This document shows, piece by piece, positions 22,893 through 30,769 of a DNA stretch of 64,000 bases. The stretch covers positions 1-64,000 of the forward strand of contig NW_020825298.1 of the NCBI RefSeq assembly GCF_003286085.1, given 5' to 3'. Position numbers and translations under genes: made by a program. The DNA is from Drosophila persimilis (lineage: Eukaryota; Arthropoda; Insecta; Diptera; Drosophilidae). Position 1 is the first letter of the stretch. Each line of letters starts with the position of its first letter. The notes under the pieces are model-generated. The model searched no databases, was not told where the DNA came from, and saw only the letters and a list, made by a program, of their open reading frames with translations.

Positions 22893-25763
22893 ATGGACGC
22901 ACTTGCTCCAAATCTGACGACCAATAATATGGATGTTATGGATGATATGGACAACTCGGCAAGAGCCGAAGCGGGTGGTGAGTGCGTTACTCAAATAAGT
23001 TCTGCCGTCATATCGACCAGGCCCCTGGGAGGGAACCCCTCCGCAAATGCTTCCCTCTTCGAACCAATGTTCGACTCAGAGGGGGATGCGGATCTGGCCG
23101 AGTTGGAGACGGACTCGCCAGAGAGTACCCTGAGCTCCTTGGGAGCTACGGTGCTGGAGTTCGAGCGTCGTTTCGTGGACAGGGGTTTATATGTTAGAAA
23201 ATACCCGCCAATCCCACCAAAAACAGACGCCAACATACAAGAAAAACCGCCATCAAATACACGTACAAACACGCAGACAAAAATAGTTCCCAGCGAAAGT
23301 GCAACGGGTTCCAAAAATAGCGGCGCTTTCGCTCTTACCAAAGAGCATTTAAGTGCACATAAACAAAACAAGAACAAATGTTATGCCCATATGTTTTCGC
23401 GCCAAAACATTAGCGAAAACAATAACAATCAAACAACTCACACAAGCATCAGAGAGAGCGACGCTTGCGCTCTCTCGGCAGCCGAACCCTCGGCGCACAA
23501 TCAAAACGGAGGCTCGTCACATCAAGCCCCAAAGCGTTTGCCGCCAAACATGCACTCACACACTTATGACAAAAAGAGAGATGCTTGCTCTCTCCCGCCG
23601 AACCAAAACACAAACACATACAAGAACGAAGCTAGCCTGACCTACGCCAATAACAAAACAAAGACAAACACACTGACTTATGCCGAAACTGTAAACGGCA
23701 TAAAGAAAAACAATGACCAGCAACAGCAACAAAGTTTGACGACAGCTGAACGCAATAATACTAGCAGAAGCAGAAAATGCTTGCTGCCTACTCTGACTCA
23801 GGCGGACGAGCATAACATACAGACAAGGCCTAGTACCAGAACACAACTGGTAAAGGAATGGCTAATTAGCGTTCCCCCGCTACTGGCCAATGAAATGCCC
23901 TCGCCCCTGCCCATTACCCCTATAGCAAAGGATAAATTGACTACAAATTCGTTTCGCTCGCCGCTCAAAAGAAGATGCGCGGCGATCGAAACGGATACAG
24001 AAGACGATGACTTCACCTGCCTCACTCTGGACACGCCCATGTTCAAGAGCCAATTCGCGAAAAGGCTGCATCATGAGACCCGGCAGATGGAGTCAGATGC
24101 TGGGCAAATACGCACACCGTCAAATAGTGTGGTTCCGGTTCCGGAGGTCCAACATAGGGAGCCCCAAAGGATAGAGGCTGAAAGCCAACAGATGGAAACG
24201 GTCAACCATCAGCCGCAACATCAGCCAGACATTAGCATAAATATAACGCCAGTCCAACAGTCATTACGCAGCACCAAGGTCCCAACAATCTTCCTGCCCC
24301 TGGTGCCTGCAATTATACCCCTGATTAACAAATTGACAATAAATCCAAATGTGGGGAAATTCACGACGAAATCGATGGCCAACAGTGGACTCAGAGTCCA
24401 CTGCGACGACATTTTAACATACAACGCCATCCAGAACGCCCTAGCTGAAGACAGCACCCATCTGCACACACACCAGCCGCGCAGTGAAAGGGGCTATCGT
24501 GTAATAGTGCGTCATTTACATCATACTACTCCCAGCAGCTGGATAACGGAGGAGCTGGAACGGCTCGGATACACCACCCGGTTTATCCGAGGATTAAAAC
24601 ACCGTTTCAATGGGAGGCCTCTAAACATTTTTGAGGTGGAGATTCAGCCCAAGGCGGATGGCGGCCATGAGGCAATTCTGGACATTAAAAACCTGGCCAA
24701 TCAATGCGTCTCCATAGTAAGACAAGCCAAGCCACGCGATCCAGCGCAGTGCCATCGTTGCCAGGAGTTTGGGCATACAAAAAACTACTGCAGACGGCCA
24801 TACAAGTGCATGAAATGCGCAGGAGATCACCCCACAACAGCATGCAGGAAACCCAGGCAGGAGGATCCCAAATGCGCCAATTGTAGCGGCAAGCACGTGA
24901 GCTGCTACAAGGGATGTGCCGCCTACAAAAAGGCTCGCAGCCAGTTAAGGGCAAACCGGCTCATCGGTGAGCAGCAGTATCAACAGCAACGCCAGCAGCC
25001 ACAGCAGCAAACCGAGCAGCAACGCCCACAACAGAAACACAACAAACACCAGCGTACGCAGCAGCAGCAGCAGCATCATCAGCAGCAGTCACAGCAGACG
25101 CAACGACAGGGCCGCCAACAACAACAACAGCAGCCAGCAACAATCAGCGGCAGCGGCAGGCCGTCGTACAGCCGGGTAGTACGTAGCGGAATTACTGAGC
25201 AGGAGCAGCAGCAGCAGCAGCAACAGCCACGAGCGGACAATCATCAACAGCAGCATCGCCGACCACAGCAACAGCAGCAGCCATATGTCCGTACTGTTGA
25301 GCAGCAACATCCATCACAAAGGAAGCGGCCACAGCAGCAGCAGCATCAGCGGCAGCAGCGCGCAAGAGTTGTACAAGGGGCCAAAGCAGCATCAGCATCA
25401 ACTCCAATAGCAGCAGCAACGCCCAACACCCGCAGGCCCTTGTATAGCCGAGGTGCTCAAGCCAATCCGGCCGAAAATCATTTGGCCAAGTTTCAACAGA
25501 AGTTGAGGGATGAACAGCAGCAGCACCACCACCAGCAGCAACAAGAACAGCAAAAAACTCTCCCCGCAAATTTCCAGTCCCATGCCCATAAAGAAAATGC
25601 AGAATTTCTCACAAGACTTGAGGCCAAAATCGATAGTCTATTTTCTGCAATAGTTAAATTAATAAACATCAATACAAATAAGACAAGCAAAACAACAAAT
25701 AGCAGTTCACCAAACTCTTTGGACATGGCCCTGTCCTCCGCCAATGATGCCTTTTATGTATAG
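22893..25763 (+). CDS. gag: U6 Gag-like ORF1 protein (956 aa) of the autonomous element
   Basis: The N-terminal two thirds match the Gag-only copies: PRE_C2HC-like region, then three zinc knuckles from residue 620. The linker near residues 255-290 is the longest version (KTKTNTLTYAETVNG...), from which shorter alleles in other units can be derived by deletion. After the knuckles the protein diverges: GCAAYKK, a longer Gln-rich linker with its own repeats, a conserved RRPLYSRGAQANPAE block, then a different C-terminus with a short amphipathic segment (FLTRLEAKIDSLFSAIVKLI). There is no acidic SYYSDYF tail. The stop TAG (25761-25763) lies 20 nt inside the start of ORF2. Probable role: RNA binding and telomere delivery. 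Confidence 0.94.
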   Translation: MDALAPNLTTNNMDVMDDMDNSARAEAGGECVTQISSAVISTRPLGGNPSANASLFEPMFDSEGDADLAELETDSPESTLSSLGATVLEFERRFVDRGLYVRKYPPIPPKTDANIQEKPPSNTRTNTQTKIVPSESATGSKNSGAFALTKEHLSAHKQNKNKCYAHMFSRQNISENNNNQTTHTSIRESDACALSAAEPSAHNQNGGSSHQAPKRLPPNMHSHTYDKKRDACSLPPNQNTNTYKNEASLTYANNKTKTNTLTYAETVNGIKKNNDQQQQQSLTTAERNNTSRSRKCLLPTLTQADEHNIQTRPSTRTQLVKEWLISVPPLLANEMPSPLPITPIAKDKLTTNSFRSPLKRRCAAIETDTEDDDFTCLTLDTPMFKSQFAKRLHHETRQMESDAGQIRTPSNSVVPVPEVQHREPQRIEAESQQMETVNHQPQHQPDISINITPVQQSLRSTKVPTIFLPLVPAIIPLINKLTINPNVGKFTTKSMANSGLRVHCDDILTYNAIQNALAEDSTHLHTHQPRSERGYRVIVRHLHHTTPSSWITEELERLGYTTRFIRGLKHRFNGRPLNIFEVEIQPKADGGHEAILDIKNLANQCVSIVRQAKPRDPAQCHRCQEFGHTKNYCRRPYKCMKCAGDHPTTACRKPRQEDPKCANCSGKHVSCYKGCAAYKKARSQLRANRLIGEQQYQQQRQQPQQQTEQQRPQQKHNKHQRTQQQQQHHQQQSQQTQRQGRQQQQQQPATISGSGRPSYSRVVRSGITEQEQQQQQQQPRADNHQQQHRRPQQQQQPYVRTVEQQHPSQRKRPQQQQHQRQQRARVVQGAKAASASTPIAAATPNTRRPLYSRGAQANPAENHLAKFQQKLRDEQQQHHHQQQQEQQKTLPANFQSHAHKENAEFLTRLEAKIDSLFSAIVKLININTNKTSKTTNSSSPNSLDMALSSANDAFYV

Positions 25764-28700
25764 TCCAGTCCCGAATGGCCTGTCAAACCAAAAAGTCAAT
25801 CCAGTACAGACTATCTCCACCCACAGCGTCAGCCAGAACGGCAACACTTTTAAAATTGCCTTCTGGAACGCGTGTGGTGTGACAAACAAGTTGAACGAGG
25901 TCGAAGTTTTCCTGAAAAGGGAAAAAATACAATTAATGATGGTCATCGAAACACGCACAAGGGCCGTCTCTGTGAGCGGATTCCACACTTACACTGCACA
26001 AAATCCGGCAAACGATCGCAGAGGGGGAGTAGCCATCCTGGTCCGGGACGATGTCACCCACTCTGCTCTGCAGCCAATTTCAAAGCCATTCATCCAGAGT
26101 GCACCTGTCATCGTCTTCACTGAAAAGGAAAATAAAAAGGGAATTATTTTTGCGCCGATCTACTGTCCGCCTGTATTCAAGTGGGCGCCTGCCCATTTTA
26201 CTGGATTGATAAGACATTTTGAAGAACTCTGCGTCGAAGAAACAGCATCCGGCTTCCTTGTATGCGGTGACTGGAACGCGAAGCATATGTGGTGGGGAAA
26301 TGCCCGTGGATGCGCCAGAGGGAAAGCACTGATGGAGGCTGTACACACCAACAACGGCTGCAATTTGCTGGCCACCGGTGGTGCCACACACTATCCCTAC
26401 GACAAAAAAAAGAGACCATCAGCGATTGACTTTGGAATCTACAAAGGAATCAACGACACTCACCTGAGTATCCGTTCAAGCTCGGATTTGGACTCTGATC
26501 ACTTGCTGCTCAGGGTGGAGTTGACGATCGGCAGCGGTGGACGTAGACATCCTACGCCCACAGTCAGGAAACATCTGCTCCCAGCACGTGCCAATATCAG
26601 CCTGTTCCAAAAGTCGCTGGAACGGTTGATCAATCTCAACACCGAGATTAGGATAGCGCAGGACATTGATGACGTCGTTTACTTGTTTTTGAACAATATA
26701 CGGGTAGCAGCAGCAGCAGCAACAACACAACACCAACAGCAGCATCCAAACACTCATCGAAGATGGCCACAGCAGCGTCAGCATCATCATCAGCAGCGGT
26801 CACAGCAACATCACCGGCACCATCACCTCAAGCTGGACGAGGCTACAAGCGAGCTGCTCTCCATCAAACAGCAGTGCAAGAGGATCTGGCTGGCGACCCG
26901 CACCATCGAAGCCAGACGAAACTACAGGGCGGCGCAAAATCGTCTTAACAAGGGGCTCACAATCCTGAAAAACAAAAACATCAACAAACTGTTCACAGGG
27001 ATTGACAACAAAGACCGCTATCAAATGCAGAAACTATGGAAATTGACCAGCACAATCAAAAGACAGCCGCAGCCAAACTGGCCACTGAGGCTGCCAACTA
27101 TGACTGGAGGCAAGGCAAGTGTCTCGTGGACAAAGTCAACAGCTGAGACAGCCGATGCCTTTGCTACTCACCTGGAGGAGAGATTCAGCCCGATACTGTC
27201 CAATTCAGATGAAGAGCGGGCCGCAATCAACAGAGAGCGTGAGCAGTCAAAACGGCAGAAGCAGCTACAACCGGACCAGGAAACCAGGATTCCCTTCAGA
27301 CCAGTCACACTGCCTGAGCTGATGCAGATTGTGGATGCATTGGAGCTGTCCAAATCACCTGGGGGAGACAAAATCGATAACAAACTGATTAAAAATTTGC
27401 CAAAAAAAGCGTTATTATATTTAATACTAATATATAACTCCATTTTCAGGCTGGGCCACTTTCCAAGTCAGTGGAAACATGCCCAGATTAAAATGATTTT
27501 AAAACCGGGCAAAAACACAGCAGACATGTGTTCCTACCGGCCAATCAGTCTATTATCTGGCCTTTCAAAGATCTTTGAAAAATTGCTGATGGCGAGACTG
27601 TTTGAGGTGGAGAATTTTGCCAAGGCCGTACCCAATTACCAATTTGGATTTCGGCGGGAGCATGGCACTGAACAGCAGCTGGCTCGAGTCACTCAATACA
27701 TCCTCAAGGCGTATGAGAAAAAACAAGTTTGCTCGGCAATTTTCCTGGACATTTCCGAAGCTTTTGACCGAGTATGGCATGAAGGGCTGCTGTACAAGTT
27801 GATGAAGCTGCTGCCTTTAAATTTGTACTGCATTCTGGAGAGCTACCTGGCTGAACGCACTTTTCGTGTGAGCTGCGGAGACGAGGAACTTTCAAGAATC
27901 GGGAAAATATCAGCTGGAGTCCCGCAGGGTAGTGTACTTGGGCCAATCCTATACACAATCTATGCCTCGGACATGCCAATGCCTCACCTCATCCCGGACA
28001 GCACTGGCTTCCATCCAGAACGGGAATCAATGCTGCTGTCCACGTATGCCGACGACACGGTGATAATGAGCGCATCTGCAATCCCAAATGTCGCAGTCAA
28101 ATATAACCAAAAATACCTGACTCACTTCTCTATATGGGCCAAGAAGTGGTGCATTAACATAAATGCGAAAAAAACCGGACATGTAATATTCACACTGAGG
28201 ACAATTAGATCAACGGACTTAAGGCAAACGCCGACTATAAATGGACAGGCTGTGCCACTTGCCAAATCACACACATATCTGGGCATAAAATTGGACAAAA
28301 AACTCACCCTAAGCTCACACATCACGAGGATCTGCACAAAACTCCGATCAAGAGCGGCCAAACTGGACTGGCTTGCTGGCCCAAAAAGCCGGCTGCCAAG
28401 CGAAACCAAGGCTATAGTCATCAAGCAGCTCATCATGCCCATTTGGCAATATGGTCTTCCGGTTTGGGGCGCACTTACATCCGATTCCCAGCTGCGACGG
28501 GTGCAAAGCCTACAAAATAAAATTATTAGACGGGCAATGAAGGCGACAAGGTTCACCAGGAACGATGCGATAAGACAGACTCACAATCTAGACACAATCG
28601 ACGAAGTGTTCCATGCGGCAAGTGGGCGCTTCGCCAACTCCTTGGCTTGCCATGTCAATCCGGAGGCTCGGAAACTATTACTGCAGCCGTATGAACCACA

Positions 28701-30162
28701 GCGATTGCAGAGACCACGTTATCTGCAACAGCTGCTCCAACACTTCCGCCCGCTGCAGCCTCAAAATCAGGATCGGAGCAGCCATCTTCATCAACATCCA
28801 GATCCGGCCATCTCCGAGGAATCGCTTCCAACGCTGATCCGTCTCGAAGAGGAGGAGCTGAAAAGAAAGAGACAGGAGGAATCAGACGCCAGGCAATTAA
28901 GAAGAATCCAACAACAAAATATCAATCCGAACCCCGAAAGGTTCAACGAATCGATGATAAATTGCTTCAGAAAACGATACCTCAGCGGCCAAACTCCCCG
29001 AGAAAGAATAGTGGCTCTTATCTTTGGCCAGCCACTTTCTGTCCAAAGGATAATCCTGCCAGATTACGAGGGGGATCCCGATCCAGCGACGCAGCAGCAG
29101 ACGCAGCAGCAGACTCAGCAGCAGACGCAGCAGCAGACTCAGCAGCAGATGCAGCAGCAGACGCAGCAGCGGACCCAGCAGCAGACGCAGCAGCGGACTC
29201 AGCAGCAGACACAACAACAGATGCAGCAGCAGACGCAGCAGCGGACTCAGCAGCAGACACGGCAAATTCTGGCGAGCAGCAACCGGCAGACGTCACATCA
29301 TCGTTGCCAGACACGGGCTGCAAGCAGCAGCTCACGCACCCTGGACGACAGCCATCGACGCAATCCGCAAGAGGCACTTCTGGACCACGGACTGGAGCAA
29401 GTCCGACGGCGCCTTGAACGGGTGGTCGACGACGACGACGACGACGACGTCCTAATCATCTCAGATGACGACGACGACGACGTCCAAATCATCACCGATG
29501 TCCAATCCATCTCAGATGACGATGACCACAACAACGACGATGATGCCGGCCGGCACATTGCGCACACCGCCACAGTGACTCCGCACTTTGGTGCAGCAAG
29601 GCGCCGCTCACTGGGACGCCGCAATCCGGCCGCAGCAAGCCCAATGTTCCTGTGGTGGACATTGTCGTTGTACCTGGTAAATGTAAAAATGACATTAAAA
29701 TTTGCAAAATTATCCCCTCCACAGAGTAATATAAAACGGCACAAAACTCACCTGAAGCGTGTACAAACACGCTTGCGACACCGGGCGACACCCCTAGTTG
29801 CTCCTCTGATCCTTTCTCATGGGCGTCACCACGGCATCCGGCCTCCAGAAGGGCTCCGCGGACGAGAGTCATCACGGCTGCTGGTTGGCTATGAATGCCA
29901 ATTTGGACACGCTTGCGCCGCACACATGGCGCATCCGAATCCACGCAGGGGTGGTTTTCCTGCACTTCATGGCTGCTGGCAACCATCGCCACACAAATCT
30001 GGCCGAATCCCGGGCCACCTGGAGGACCACGGCGATCGCTCCATCCACTCTGCACGGCGCTGTGCATTGTCCACGTCTCCTGCCGCACCTTACACACGCG
30101 CTCATCCAGCGCCGTACGGTTGCGCACCGTGCCAAACACTCTGCTCCAGACGACGACGATGA
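25744..30162 (+). CDS. pol: U6 ORF2: endonuclease-reverse transcriptase (1472 aa)
   Basis: Polymerase of the autonomous LINE. The N-terminal APE-like endonuclease (~36-255) shows WNACG (N42), VIET (E69), GDWNAKH (D176, N178), AIDFGI and SDLDSDH (D252, H253). A Gln/His-rich linker (~320-365) follows. The reverse transcriptase (~518-830) has YRPISLLS (598), FLDISEAF (D669), PQGSVLGP (727) and YADD (768-771). The catalytic Asp triad is D669, D770, D771, so it looks active. After the thumb region come a Thr/Gln repeat (~1116-1174), Asp runs (~1229-1265) and a tail of uncertain worth. No RNase H motif or C-terminal zinc knuckle was seen. It starts at ATG 25744, overlapping gag by 20 nt in the +1 frame, so termination-reinitiation or an internal start is likely. 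It probably also copies the Gag-only units. Confidence 0.94.
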   Translation: MMPFMYSPVPNGLSNQKVNPVQTISTHSVSQNGNTFKIAFWNACGVTNKLNEVEVFLKREKIQLMMVIETRTRAVSVSGFHTYTAQNPANDRRGGVAILVRDDVTHSALQPISKPFIQSAPVIVFTEKENKKGIIFAPIYCPPVFKWAPAHFTGLIRHFEELCVEETASGFLVCGDWNAKHMWWGNARGCARGKALMEAVHTNNGCNLLATGGATHYPYDKKKRPSAIDFGIYKGINDTHLSIRSSSDLDSDHLLLRVELTIGSGGRRHPTPTVRKHLLPARANISLFQKSLERLINLNTEIRIAQDIDDVVYLFLNNIRVAAAAATTQHQQQHPNTHRRWPQQRQHHHQQRSQQHHRHHHLKLDEATSELLSIKQQCKRIWLATRTIEARRNYRAAQNRLNKGLTILKNKNINKLFTGIDNKDRYQMQKLWKLTSTIKRQPQPNWPLRLPTMTGGKASVSWTKSTAETADAFATHLEERFSPILSNSDEERAAINREREQSKRQKQLQPDQETRIPFRPVTLPELMQIVDALELSKSPGGDKIDNKLIKNLPKKALLYLILIYNSIFRLGHFPSQWKHAQIKMILKPGKNTADMCSYRPISLLSGLSKIFEKLLMARLFEVENFAKAVPNYQFGFRREHGTEQQLARVTQYILKAYEKKQVCSAIFLDISEAFDRVWHEGLLYKLMKLLPLNLYCILESYLAERTFRVSCGDEELSRIGKISAGVPQGSVLGPILYTIYASDMPMPHLIPDSTGFHPERESMLLSTYADDTVIMSASAIPNVAVKYNQKYLTHFSIWAKKWCININAKKTGHVIFTLRTIRSTDLRQTPTINGQAVPLAKSHTYLGIKLDKKLTLSSHITRICTKLRSRAAKLDWLAGPKSRLPSETKAIVIKQLIMPIWQYGLPVWGALTSDSQLRRVQSLQNKIIRRAMKATRFTRNDAIRQTHNLDTIDEVFHAASGRFANSLACHVNPEARKLLLQPYEPQRLQRPRYLQQLLQHFRPLQPQNQDRSSHLHQHPDPAISEESLPTLIRLEEEELKRKRQEESDARQLRRIQQQNINPNPERFNESMINCFRKRYLSGQTPRERIVALIFGQPLSVQRIILPDYEGDPDPATQQQTQQQTQQQTQQQTQQQMQQQTQQRTQQQTQQRTQQQTQQQMQQQTQQRTQQQTRQILASSNRQTSHHRCQTRAASSSSRTLDDSHRRNPQEALLDHGLEQVRRRLERVVDDDDDDDVLIISDDDDDDVQIITDVQSISDDDDHNNDDDAGRHIAHTATVTPHFGAARRRSLGRRNPAAASPMFLWWTLSLYLVNVKMTLKFAKLSPPQSNIKRHKTHLKRVQTRLRHRATPLVAPLILSHGRHHGIRPPEGLRGRESSRLLVGYECQFGHACAAHMAHPNPRRGGFPALHGCWQPSPHKSGRIPGHLEDHGDRSIHSARRCALSTSPAAPYTRAHPAPYGCAPCQTLCSRRRR
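29088..29262 (+). repeat. Short tandem repeat coding Thr/Gln in U6 ORF2
   Basis: About 14 imperfect 12-bp units of the type ACGCAGCAGCAG encode a TQQQ-like repeat after the reverse transcriptase. All unit changes keep the reading frame. Such tracts vary readily in copy number; it is probably a disordered linker. Confidence 0.85.
29674..29751 (-). other. Candidate antisense intron in the 3' part of U6
   Basis: On the minus strand CAG|GTGAGT (donor at 29751) is followed 78 nt later by the acceptor TTTTTACATTTACCAG (29674). The donor matches the CAG|GTGAGT donor found just after Gag in the Gag-only units, and the position after the acidic coding stretch is comparable. It lies inside the sense ORF2 tail. 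A second minus-strand acceptor is at 30171-30172. RNA evidence is absent. Confidence 0.45.
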
Positions 30163-30547
30163 TCCAGTACCTGCAAATAGAAATAAAATAGAATTAAATT
30201 AAATTAAAATGTAAATAATTGTTCAATATTGTCAATACTTATCTGTTTGTGACCACCTGCTGATTTATGTACGTTAATCCTGTGATTGACACATAAGGGC
30301 TGCCAGACCATTAGTTTCATGTTTTAATGTTAATGTTAATGTAATGCTACTGTAATGCTAATGTTAATGTTAACAGCCCGCCAATTTTAAAAATCACATC
30401 ATTGTTGTAAGTTAAGCTTAAATGTAAATTGCCGAAGTTATGGTAATAAGAAAAGCTGGAAATAAACTCCGCCAGTAGCAAAGCTGGCGGGCGAGTGTGC
30501 GCATCGTAGGCGTGCACGCGCATCTAATTACATCAAAAAAAAAAAAA
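30163..30547 (+). other. U6 3' UTR
   Basis: Short AT-rich 3' UTR after the ORF2 stop. It holds TTAATG repeats (about 30331-30375), then the block shared with all Gag-only units, an AATAAA at about 30462, the hairpin 30469-30490 and the 13-A tail. Upstream of ~30400 it is homologous to, but diverged from, the Gag-only 3' UTRs. It lacks the tandem antisense modules. Confidence 0.8.
30469..30490 (+). other. Terminal hairpin of U6 3' end
   Basis: CCGCCAG / CTGGCGG stem of 7 bp with an 8-nt loop, identical to the Gag-only units. Conservation between the only polymerase-coding unit and the Gag-only units suggests a shared 3' recognition element. It lies 44 nt before the A tract. Confidence 0.6.
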
Positions 30548-30769
30548 GTGACTTGTGTTTTTTGTTGTTTTATGTGGAACTTTAAATGTATTAAAATACA
30601 TGTTTCAACCGGGACTAAATTAAATGGAAACTAAATAAACAATATGTGCCAAATAATTGCAAATAATGCAATATAATCATCTGTAACCGTGCCGTAATAG
30701 TGAAGCCAATAAACCCAACTGAGGAAAGAGGAAAAGCAAAGCAACTGAGTACCTGGACCAGGCCACCAA

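Larger units (their letters stand above)
22661..30547 (+). mobile_element. U6: autonomous TAHRE-like non-LTR element, intact
   Basis: This 7887-nt unit has both ORFs open and is the only one with a polymerase. The 5' UTR (22661-22892) and Gag up to about the Gln-rich linker match the Gag-only units closely. The last ~135 nt of the 3' end, with the terminal hairpin, are essentially identical to theirs; between these the sequence differs. It ends in 13 A (30535-30547), preceded by CATC rather than CATCG as in other units. Autonomous and Gag-only elements sharing ends is the TAHRE/HeT-A relationship. Confidence 0.93.

Noticed and set aside
22980-22990. Sense donor-like GTGAGT early in Gag
   Set aside because: It matches a donor, but no clear acceptor restores a useful frame, and the uninterrupted Gag ORF argues against splicing.
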